Assembly (NCBI GenBank): GCA_947258905.1
Contig: CAMYKF010000739.1
Coordinates: forward strand, 1-8,198
Direction: 5' to 3'
DNA length: 8,198 bases
Source: an uncultured Pirellulaceae bacterium
GTDB taxonomy: Bacteria > Planctomycetota > Planctomycetia > Pirellulales > Pirellulaceae
The position numbers and the translations under genes are program-made. The notes beneath the pieces are model-generated. The model was not told the DNA's origin. It saw only the letters and a program-made list of their open reading frames with translations, and made no database searches. Position 1 is the stretch's first letter. Each line of letters opens with the position of its first letter. This document shows, piece after piece, positions 1 through 5,697 of this stretch.

Positions 1-26
1 GATTACCGGGTCCTTACGTCAAACCC

Positions 27-61
27 AAACCCGCTGTCGCTTGCCGGCAGCGGGTTTTTTT
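27..61 (+). terminator. Rho-independent terminator of an upstream gene outside the window
   Basis: A 10-bp perfect stem (AAACCCGCTG at 27-36 with CAGCGGGTTT at 48-57) encloses an 11-nt loop and runs directly into a T tract (55-61). This is the classical intrinsic terminator layout. No reading frame in the first 26 bases can be assigned to a gene, so the transcript it ends begins to the left of the window. It also insulates the tRNA gene downstream. Confidence 0.85.
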
Positions 62-182
62 GTTGCCGCGAATCCCTGCTCTCCCCGTAAGCGATTGGGT
101 CCCGATGTTTTTTTGTTAAGATCAACCCGCAACCAAATGCATGTGAACGCCGACCCTGGTTCCCGGGTCTGTCACTCATCAG

Positions 183-256
183 GCGCTCGTAGCTCAGTTG
201 GATAGAGCATCGGTTTCCTAAACCGAAGGTCGTGGGTTCGAGTCCCGCCGGGCGTA
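183..256 (+). tRNA. tRNA-Arg (anticodon CCT)
   Basis: A full cloverleaf can be folded by eye. The acceptor stem pairs 183-189 with 249-255 (two G-U pairs), with discriminator A256. The D stem is GCTC/GAGC (192-195/205-208). The anticodon stem TCGGT/ACCGA (210-214/222-226) holds the loop TTCCTAA with anticodon CCT at 217-219. The T stem GTGGG/CCCGC (232-236/244-248) holds the loop TTCGAGT. The anticodon CCU reads AGG arginine codons. No CCA is encoded, so it must be added by tRNA nucleotidyltransferase. I see no convincing promoter between the terminator at 27-61 and the gene. A palindrome begins 11 bases after the 3' end. Confidence 0.95.
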
Positions 257-264
257 TTTCTTCT

Positions 265-290
265 GTAGCCGAGCGAGGCCCTCGCTCGGC
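265..290 (+). repeat. Palindromic repeat, copy A, just after the tRNA
   Basis: GCCGAGCGAG (268-277) and CTCGCTCGGC (281-290) form a perfect 10-bp GC-rich stem with a 3-nt loop. No T tract follows, so it is not a standard intrinsic terminator, although it could still help to define the tRNA 3' end. Including the preceding GTA it matches the minus strand at 7388-7414, with one compensating base-pair change in the stem and one extra base in the loop. This indicates a dispersed palindromic element rather than a local accident. Confidence 0.7.
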
Positions 291-329
291 ATTTGATGAT
301 TCGCCTGACAAGGCCTGCCCCGATTCATC

Positions 330-359
330 TTGACCGCTTTTTTCGATCAGGAATACATT
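330..359 (+). promoter_or_regulatory. Candidate sigma-70-type promoter for the SYLF gene
   Basis: TTGACC (330-335, five of six matches to TTGACA) is followed after 18 nt by TACATT (354-359, four of six matches to TATAAT). It lies about 65 bases upstream of the chosen start at 426. The -10 match is only moderate and planctomycete promoters often deviate, so this is a suggestion only. Confidence 0.3.
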
Positions 360-366
360 GGGGGCC

Positions 367-390
367 CCGGGCTAACGGAGAAATGCCCGG
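367..390 (+). other. Hairpin in the leader of the SYLF gene
   Basis: CCGGGC (367-372) and GCCCGG (385-390) form a perfect 6-bp stem around a 12-nt loop. It sits between the candidate promoter and the ribosome binding site (GAAGGA, 411-416). It could stabilise the leader or do nothing. No T tract follows. Confidence 0.35.
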
Positions 391-425
391 TCTGTCACGG
401 AATTCAGCGGGAAGGAATCTACATC

Positions 426-1490
426 ATGACACGTCGGTCCATCATTGCGTCAGCCGGCGCGGTAACGGTATTGCTTGCCTGTTCCTCAGTGTCCGCGCAG
501 ATGCGCGAAGATCAAACGGTTCGCGCATCGATCGAAGTGCTTAACCAGATCATGGCCACGCCCGCCAATTCCATTCCGCAAAGGATGCTGACCGATGCGC
601 ATGCCGTGGCCGTCATTCCCAACGTACTCAAGGGCAGCTTTGTCGTCGGCGCGCGGCACGGCAACGGTGTTCTGCTGGTGCGCGACCCCAACGGTGGCTG
701 GCACGCACCGGTATTCATCACTTTGACCGGAGGCAATATCGGCTGGCAAGTTGGAGTGCAATCGACCGACGTGATCCTGGTGTTCAGGACACAGCAGAGC
801 GTCAACGGTCTGTTATCCGGCAAGTTCACGCTGGGCGCTGATGCCGCCATCGCAGCCGGACCCGTGGGCGGACAGGCTGCGGCGGCCACTGACGCCAGGC
901 TGGGTGCCGAGATCTTCTCGTGGTCTCGCAGTCGCGGGTTATTCCTGGGCGTATCGTTCGACGGGTCGGTGATCGATATCGATCAGATGGCCAATGCAAA
1001 TTACTACCGCCCGACAACTCCGAATGGTCCGGTGGTTGTGCCGCCGGCCGGGCAACAGTTGGCCAGTCAGCTGCTGCAGTACACGGGCGTCCAGCAACGT
1101 CCGGCGGCCAGCCAGACCATTCCGGCCGCCAATGTCTCGGAAGTGCAAGGCCAGATCATTCTGGCCCAGCAACATTCGACGGCCGAAGTCGATCATGTGC
1201 GCAACCAGCTGGCCATGTTCGCGCGCGAGATGTACGAGATCCTCGACCCCTCATGGCAACAATTCCTGGCGTTACCGGTCGAGGTGTTTCAGCCCAATGG
1301 TCACCCCTCGCTGGTGTCCTTGCGGGAGAGCCTCGCACGATTCGAAACGGTGCGTGCTGATCCCGCCTTTGCGACGCTCGCCAATCATCCCGAATTTCAG
1401 TCAACCTACGGATTGCTGGCTCATTACGTGCAGGAATTGTCTGCCAGCCAGCAGCCACTGAACCTGCCGGCGCCACCAAACAGTCGCTAA
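426..1490 (+). CDS. Exported SYLF-domain (Ysc84-like) protein
   Basis: The 354-residue product starts with a signal sequence (MTRR followed by a hydrophobic stretch to about residue 18). Two processing sites are possible: a lipobox-like LLAC with Cys19, or signal peptidase I cleavage at VSA-Q (24/25). Residues about 30-194 match the SYLF/Ysc84 (DUF500) family: an N-terminal helix, then AVAVIPNVLKGSFVVGARHG, GGWHAPVFITLTGGNIGWQ-type glycine-rich strands, an alanine-rich stretch near 137-155, and a final GLFLGVSFDGSVI. In eukaryotes this domain binds phosphoinositides and actin; bacterial members are exported and of unknown role. Residues 200-354 follow a Pro/Gln-rich linker and form a mainly helical tail that I do not recognise. 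ATG 426 is chosen over an in-frame TTG at 330 because GAAGGA (411-416) lies 9 nt upstream and the signal peptide begins there. The next gene is 95 bp downstream on the same strand. Confidence 0.85.
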   Translation: MTRRSIIASAGAVTVLLACSSVSAQMREDQTVRASIEVLNQIMATPANSIPQRMLTDAHAVAVIPNVLKGSFVVGARHGNGVLLVRDPNGGWHAPVFITLTGGNIGWQVGVQSTDVILVFRTQQSVNGLLSGKFTLGADAAIAAGPVGGQAAAATDARLGAEIFSWSRSRGLFLGVSFDGSVIDIDQMANANYYRPTTPNGPVVVPPAGQQLASQLLQYTGVQQRPAASQTIPAANVSEVQGQIILAQQHSTAEVDHVRNQLAMFAREMYEILDPSWQQFLALPVEVFQPNGHPSLVSLRESLARFETVRADPAFATLANHPEFQSTYGLLAHYVQELSASQQPLNLPAPPNSR

Positions 1491-1511
1491 ATCGTGAGGG
1501 GATCCTCAGGT

Positions 1512-1541
1512 TTGCCAGGATTGCTCCGCCCGATGTAAAAT
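1512..1541 (+). promoter_or_regulatory. Candidate promoter for the 1586-5660 gene group
   Basis: TTGCCA (1512-1517, five of six to TTGACA) is followed after 18 nt by TAAAAT (1536-1541, five of six to TATAAT). Transcription would begin near 1548, leaving a leader of about 38 nt before the GTG start at 1586. This is the best promoter-like sequence in the window. The -10 box lies inside the loop of the TCCGCCC/GGGCGGA palindrome (1525-1548), so that palindrome could be an operator. Confidence 0.45.
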
Positions 1542-1560
1542 GGGCGGAAATCGCCTTTTT
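1525..1560 (+). terminator. Overlapping hairpins with T tract between SYLF and repeat-protein genes
   Basis: Two mutually exclusive stems share the GGGCGG at 1542-1547. TCCGCCC (1525-1531) pairs with GGGCGGA (1542-1548) as 7 bp around a 10-nt loop. Alternatively GGCG (1543-1546) pairs with CGCC (1552-1555) and runs straight into TTTTT (1556-1560). The second is a short terminator-like structure. Its likeliest use is partial termination of the SYLF transcript. The stem is only 4 bp, or 5 with a G-U pair, so efficiency would be low. A further small hairpin, TGAGG/CCTCA (1495-1508), directly follows the SYLF stop. Confidence 0.35.
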
Positions 1561-1585
1561 GGCTTGCCGGTTGGAGGATCATCTT

Positions 1586-3073
1586 GTGAAACCATGGACC
1601 ACCACGCTGCTATCGGCGATTGCGCTGGCTGTCAGCCCGGTCAACTTGCCGCCAGCCTGTGCCTGGCAAAATGGCGAATTGGCGCTTGAGCAGTTTGCCG
1701 ACCGGATCGTCACCGACGACAACGAACTGGCGAAAAAAATTCAGGACGCCATGCGTTCGCCCGCCGGCCAGACCGTACTGCGCGAACGGGCATCGGTCAT
1801 GGAGACAGCAGCCCGCGAAGAGGCGCGGCAGAATGCCTTGCCCGGATATCTCGACGAGCACTTTGAGGAAGCGGCCGGGCAACTGGTGCTAAAATCCGGT
1901 CAGGAGGAGTTTCGCGCAGATGTCATACGGCAAACCGCCGAGTACCAGGCCGACGTTGACGAGATTCAGTCCGCGATTGACGCGATCGCCGGCCAATTGA
2001 CGGGAGATCACGAAGCGGACAAGTTGCTCAAACGCGTACTGAGTCACCCGCTGACGGCATGGGTGCTGTACGCCACGGAAGTTCGCCAGCGGATTCGGCC
2101 AGACGAACGGTCGATTCTGGAATTGTACCAATCGGTTTTTGTCAGCGGGCCCTCCGGCGAACTAGTCATCCGGCCTGGAGTCCGGGCTCGCATCGAGGAA
2201 CAGTTGTCCAGAGGCAACGCGCGACGCCGCGCTCTCGGGCGAATCGAGGACGAGTTGAAAATCATCAGCGGCGAGATCGCGCCAGTCGATGATGTTCATC
2301 AACAGCTGAAGGAATTGTTTCAGGACGAGTACTTTGCTGCATTCTGCTGCTATGATGCGATCGGCGAAGGCAGCGATCTGGAGGAGCGGCTGCGCAACCT
2401 GTTTAACTCCATCGACAATTTCTTCGAGGATCATAGCGACGGCCGGCGGTTAACCGACGACGCTCGCAACGAAATCGGCGATTTGATTTCGCGGGTAAAC
2501 GGGCGCCGCGAAGCCGCAATGCGATTGCGGGAGCCGGTCAATCGGTTTGCCCGTCGCATCGACGCCGGCCGGGACGACTTGCACCAGCGCGTCCAGCACG
2601 CCTTCGACTCCACACTGGTGCTGGCCATGTTAACCGAGCGGGGAGACATGCGCACGACCAGCGGCTCCCAATTCGTGCGTGAACGATTCGAGGACCGCCT
2701 GCAGGAATCCAGCGGCGGCCTGACAGTCAAAGAGGAACAACGCGATGAAGTCGTGGAGTATGCACGCGAATTGTTGCAATACCAGAGGCAATTGAGGCGG
2801 CGACTGGCCGGCATCGACGAGCGTGTGGGCAAGATCGCCGAATCAGAACTACGCGATACGTTTTTGTCCGATGCGGGCAAGTACCTGATGATCCGCGCGA
2901 TCAACCAGCAGATCGCCAACCGGGGCTATGACGGGCTGGCGATGTGGATCAACGAGCACTTTACGGAAACCGCCGACGGTTACGTGGCTCATGACGATTC
3001 GTCGGCGGAACTGGAAGCGATTCTGGAGCAAGTAAGGGAAATTCAAGCCCAGCTGGAGAAAGATGATTTCTAG
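1586..3073 (+). CDS. Unrecognised exported protein with five internal ~91-residue repeats
   Basis: The 495-residue product is assigned to the GTG at 1586 because GGAGG (1573-1577) lies 8 nt upstream and a signal peptide begins there: MKPW, a hydrophobic core, and likely cleavage after ACA at residue 26. I know no family for it. The mature chain is highly charged, with many Glu/Arg and predicted helical stretches. It reads as five diverged repeats, with key phenylalanines at 93, 185, 280, 368 and 459. Each F is followed within about 5-10 residues by a Gly and then a hydrophobic residue, as in FEEAAGQL, FVSGPSGEL, FEDHSDGRRL and FTETADGYV, and then by a long charged helix. About 25-30 residues before each F is another hydrophobic patch, such as AWVLYATEV, AAFCCYDAI, LVLAMLTER and KYLMIRAIN. 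There are no transmembrane segments after the signal. The stop overlaps the next gene by 11 bp, so translation is probably coupled. A role with the DUF1549/1553-DUF1501 pair is inferred from position only. Confidence 0.8.
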   Translation: MKPWTTTLLSAIALAVSPVNLPPACAWQNGELALEQFADRIVTDDNELAKKIQDAMRSPAGQTVLRERASVMETAAREEARQNALPGYLDEHFEEAAGQLVLKSGQEEFRADVIRQTAEYQADVDEIQSAIDAIAGQLTGDHEADKLLKRVLSHPLTAWVLYATEVRQRIRPDERSILELYQSVFVSGPSGELVIRPGVRARIEEQLSRGNARRRALGRIEDELKIISGEIAPVDDVHQQLKELFQDEYFAAFCCYDAIGEGSDLEERLRNLFNSIDNFFEDHSDGRRLTDDARNEIGDLISRVNGRREAAMRLREPVNRFARRIDAGRDDLHQRVQHAFDSTLVLAMLTERGDMRTTSGSQFVRERFEDRLQESSGGLTVKEEQRDEVVEYARELLQYQRQLRRRLAGIDERVGKIAESELRDTFLSDAGKYLMIRAINQQIANRGYDGLAMWINEHFTETADGYVAHDDSSAELEAILEQVREIQAQLEKDDF

Positions 3074-4400
3074 CCTGATCGCACTGCTGGTATTTTCGCC
3101 GGCGTTGTCCGTGCCGCCAGCCAATCCGATTGACGCACTGATCGATCGGCACCTGGCGGCCAACGACATCGCCGCGGCGGAGATCTGTACTGATGATGAG
3201 TTCCTGAGACGCGTGACGCTCGACCTGGCAGGACGCATTCCCACGCTGGACGAGTTACAGAAATTTCGTGCGGATCCGGATCGGTCGGCAAAAATCGACG
3301 ACCTGCTTGCCTCTCCCGAATTCGACCGTTTCATGTCGGAGATCTGGACATCGGCACTGGTTGGTCATCTGGATATTTTTGGCACAGACCGCGAGGCTTT
3401 GCGATTGTGGCTGGAAGAGCAGTTGCAGGAGAACCAGCCGTGGGACGAAATAACACGCGCACTGATCACCGCCAGGGGAACGGCCAGTCTGGACGGTCCC
3501 GTCAATTTCCTGGTGCGCAATCGCGATGATCCAGTGGTCAAGGTGGGCAGGATGTTTCTCGGCGTGCGACTCGACTGCGCCCAGTGTCACGATCATCCCT
3601 TTGACCGCTGGACACAGGACGATTACCGGCAAATGCGGCGATTTTTCGGGCAAGTTGAAACACGCCAGCAGAACGGTTCGTATTACGTGCTGGATGAAAT
3701 CGGCCGCACTGGCCCGGAACAGCGGCCGGTATTTCTGACGGGGGCGAAACCGCAAACCGACCACTGGCGTGGCGAACTGGCATTGTTCGTTACCAACAGC
3801 AAGCCCTTTGCCCGGACATTCGCCAATCGGGTCTGGTATCACCTGATGGGACGCGGCATTGTGCATCCCATTGATGATTTCAACGCCCTCAATCCGGGCT
3901 CGGTTCCCGGCCTGGTCGACGATCTTGCCGAACGCGCCCGCGCCGACAGGTTTTCGCTACGCGAAATGGTCCGGTTGATTTGCAACTCATCAGCCTGGCA
4001 AAGGGATTCGCGACGCGTATCCCCTGATGCCGCGTCTCAACACGCCTTTGCCTGGCGTACCATGAAACCGCTGACGCCGGGGCAGTATTTTGATTCCGTG
4101 TACCAGGCGTTGGAACTGGATTACACAGCGGCGGATCGCGAACGATTCGTGCGTGCCACGATTGGCGATGCCTTGCAAGAGGATTTCAATCCCACCTGGG
4201 AATACCGTGAAACGGTTCAAATGGCGATGTCGCGGCTGGCAACACCGTTCGGTTCCCTCGACTACGGCGTCACCGAATTGTATCGACGCATCCTCAGTCG
4301 CGATCCGACTCAGCGCGAATTGCAATTGTGCGCAGACAAACCGGCGGGCGACATTGTGTTTGCATTGATTCACTCCAACGAGTTCTTTTTCAATCATTAA
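3063..4400 (+). CDS. DUF1549/DUF1553 (PSCyt2-PSD1) protein, compact form
   Basis: The 445-residue product has a short hydrophobic N-terminus (MISSLIALLVFSPALS) that serves as a signal peptide. Residues about 23-205 are a DUF1549 (PSCyt2) region, with the typical FLRRVTLDLAGRIPT (47-61) and LDCAQCHDHPFDRW (170-183). Residues about 235-445 are a DUF1553 (PSD1) region, with FARTFANRVWYHLMGRGIV (249-267), MKPLTPGQ (334-341) and the usual closing NSNEFFFNH-like end. These proteins are abundant in Planctomycetota and normally sit beside DUF1501 genes; their biochemistry is not established. The CAQCH (172-176) has the form of a heme c site, but it is a conserved part of DUF1549 and may not bind heme. 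Most relatives I know are about 700-1100 residues with an N-terminal cytochrome-like domain or a long middle; this one lacks both. ATG 3063 overlaps the preceding gene by 11 bp, with GGAG (3055-3058) close upstream. Confidence 0.9.
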   Translation: MISSLIALLVFSPALSVPPANPIDALIDRHLAANDIAAAEICTDDEFLRRVTLDLAGRIPTLDELQKFRADPDRSAKIDDLLASPEFDRFMSEIWTSALVGHLDIFGTDREALRLWLEEQLQENQPWDEITRALITARGTASLDGPVNFLVRNRDDPVVKVGRMFLGVRLDCAQCHDHPFDRWTQDDYRQMRRFFGQVETRQQNGSYYVLDEIGRTGPEQRPVFLTGAKPQTDHWRGELALFVTNSKPFARTFANRVWYHLMGRGIVHPIDDFNALNPGSVPGLVDDLAERARADRFSLREMVRLICNSSAWQRDSRRVSPDAASQHAFAWRTMKPLTPGQYFDSVYQALELDYTAADRERFVRATIGDALQEDFNPTWEYRETVQMAMSRLATPFGSLDYGVTELYRRILSRDPTQRELQLCADKPAGDIVFALIHSNEFFFNH

Positions 4401-4415
4401 CAGGATGTACTGGCG

Positions 4416-5660
4416 ATGAAACCGTTTGGCATTAACCGCAGGCAAATGCTGGGTGGCACGATCGGCGGGTTCTTTGCATACGCAGCCCGCAATCGTTGTG
4501 ACCGGTTGTTCGCCAGGCAGGTGAATCCGTCTGCCCGGGCGCGGCACTGCATCGTGTTGTGGATGGATGGCGGCCCGAGCCAGCTGGATACGTTTGACCC
4601 GAAGCCCGGCACCTCGACCGGTGGTGAATTCAAATCCATTGCTACATCCGCTCCCGCAATCCGTATCAGCGAAACGCTGCCACAAATCGCCCGGCACATG
4701 GATGCGTTGTCGGTCATTCGGAATCTCGAATCGGATGTAGGTGATCACCAGCGCGCGCAGTACTTTCTGCACACTGGATTTCGATTTGTTTCCTCGTTCC
4801 CGCGGCCATCACTGGGCTCGATCATTTCCGGGTCGGCCAGCGATTCCCCGATTCCCAATTACGTATCGCTGGGGTCCCCCGGTTATGGGCCCGCGTACAT
4901 GGGTCCGCAGCACGCTCCGTTTTCCATTGAGGATCCGGCCGAGGCTCGCGAATTGTTGACCAGTCTGCGGCGGCGACGCGGGCGTCTGAAGTTACTGGGC
5001 GAGCTGGGATCGGAATTCAACGCGCAGCATGCAGGTCCGCTGCTCGATCAGCGCAAGGCGATGCTGGAGCGAATCGAGGATCTCGCCGCAACCAGCTTTG
5101 CCGATGCTCTGGACCTTGAGCGAGCCAGTGATTCCGATCGGGCGCGGTACGGCGATTCCGACTTTGGACGAAATTGCCTGCTGGCCCGACGGCTGCTCGA
5201 CCAGGGAGTGCGGTTTGTGGAAATTCAGCGTGGCGGATGGGATACCCACGAAAACAACTTCCGCGCGGTGCGACGTTTGACGGCCGACATTGACCGACCC
5301 TGGGCCGCGCTGATGCAAGACCTCCGCGAATCAGGAATGCTTGACGATACGATCGTGATCTGGATGGGCGAATTTGGACGCACACCACGGATCAACGGCC
5401 GGTCGGGCCGCGATCATTTTCCGCAAGTAACTCCGGTAGTGCTGGGCGGCGGGCCCATTCAGGGTGGTCGCGTGATCGGCGGCACCAACGGACTGGGGAC
5501 GGCCATCGCCGGTGACGCGTGGCAAGTGCCCGATTTGTTTGCCACCGTCATGTCCGCCTTTGGCATCGAACCCGATCAGGAATTCACGACCGATTTTGAC
5601 AGCCCCACGACGGCGACTGACAGCGGCCGGGTGATTGACGCATTGCTGTCAGTTGGCTGA
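4416..5660 (+). CDS. DUF1501 protein (alkaline phosphatase/sulfatase fold), Tat-type N-terminus
   Basis: The 414-residue product belongs to the DUF1501 family, a branch of the alkaline phosphatase/sulfatase superfamily. Visible hallmarks are CIVLWMDGGPSQLDTFDPKPG (45-65), with the first Asp of the metal site, GDHQRAQYFLHTG (109-121), GGWDTHENNF (273-282), GEFGRTPRINGRSGRDHF (318-335) and GGPIQGGRVIGGTN (345-358). The N-terminus carries NRRQML followed by GGTIGGFFAYAA. This fits a twin-arginine export signal, the usual route for this family, and implies folding in the cytoplasm before export. It starts 15 bp after the DUF1549/1553 stop, with AGGA (4402-4405) about 10 nt upstream, so the two are surely co-transcribed. 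The expected metal-ligand Asp/His positions appear present. Substrate and reaction are unknown for this family. No clear terminator follows; the next gene is convergent, 37 bp away. Confidence 0.93.
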   Translation: MKPFGINRRQMLGGTIGGFFAYAARNRCDRLFARQVNPSARARHCIVLWMDGGPSQLDTFDPKPGTSTGGEFKSIATSAPAIRISETLPQIARHMDALSVIRNLESDVGDHQRAQYFLHTGFRFVSSFPRPSLGSIISGSASDSPIPNYVSLGSPGYGPAYMGPQHAPFSIEDPAEARELLTSLRRRRGRLKLLGELGSEFNAQHAGPLLDQRKAMLERIEDLAATSFADALDLERASDSDRARYGDSDFGRNCLLARRLLDQGVRFVEIQRGGWDTHENNFRAVRRLTADIDRPWAALMQDLRESGMLDDTIVIWMGEFGRTPRINGRSGRDHFPQVTPVVLGGGPIQGGRVIGGTNGLGTAIAGDAWQVPDLFATVMSAFGIEPDQEFTTDFDSPTTATDSGRVIDALLSVG

Positions 5661-5697
5661 GGCCCCGGCGGGAACCTCGCCATTGACCGACTCGACA

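Noticed and set aside
113..141. TTGTTA ... AATGCA as a promoter for the tRNA
   Set aside because: The -10 match is poor, and the T-rich context makes a chance -35 match likely.
3..311. A 102-residue minus-strand frame containing AGLEPTTFGLGNRCSIQLSYER
   Set aside because: It is the antisense of the tRNA-Arg gene. Peptides of this type are a common artefact from translating tRNA genes on the wrong strand.
330..425. N-terminal extension of the SYLF protein from a TTG at 330, with a CPVCHG heme-like motif
   Set aside because: There is no ribosome binding site at the TTG, the extension would bury the signal peptide, and ATG 426 has a good GAAGGA upstream. The CPVCH is judged to be chance.
3255..3866. 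A 203-residue minus-strand frame inside the DUF1549/1553 gene
   Set aside because: It is a shadow of a clear coding region, with no family resemblance and no ribosome binding site noted.
3990..4772. A 260-residue minus-strand frame over the DUF1549/1553 and DUF1501 junction
   Set aside because: It is antisense to two well-supported genes, has no recognisable domain, and its composition is typical of a GC-rich shadow frame.
5667..5681. GGCGGG/CCTCGCC hairpin between the convergent DUF1501 and dehydrogenase genes, as a bidirectional terminator
   Set aside because: The stem is short with a bulge, and no T tract follows on either strand, so an intrinsic terminator cannot be supported.
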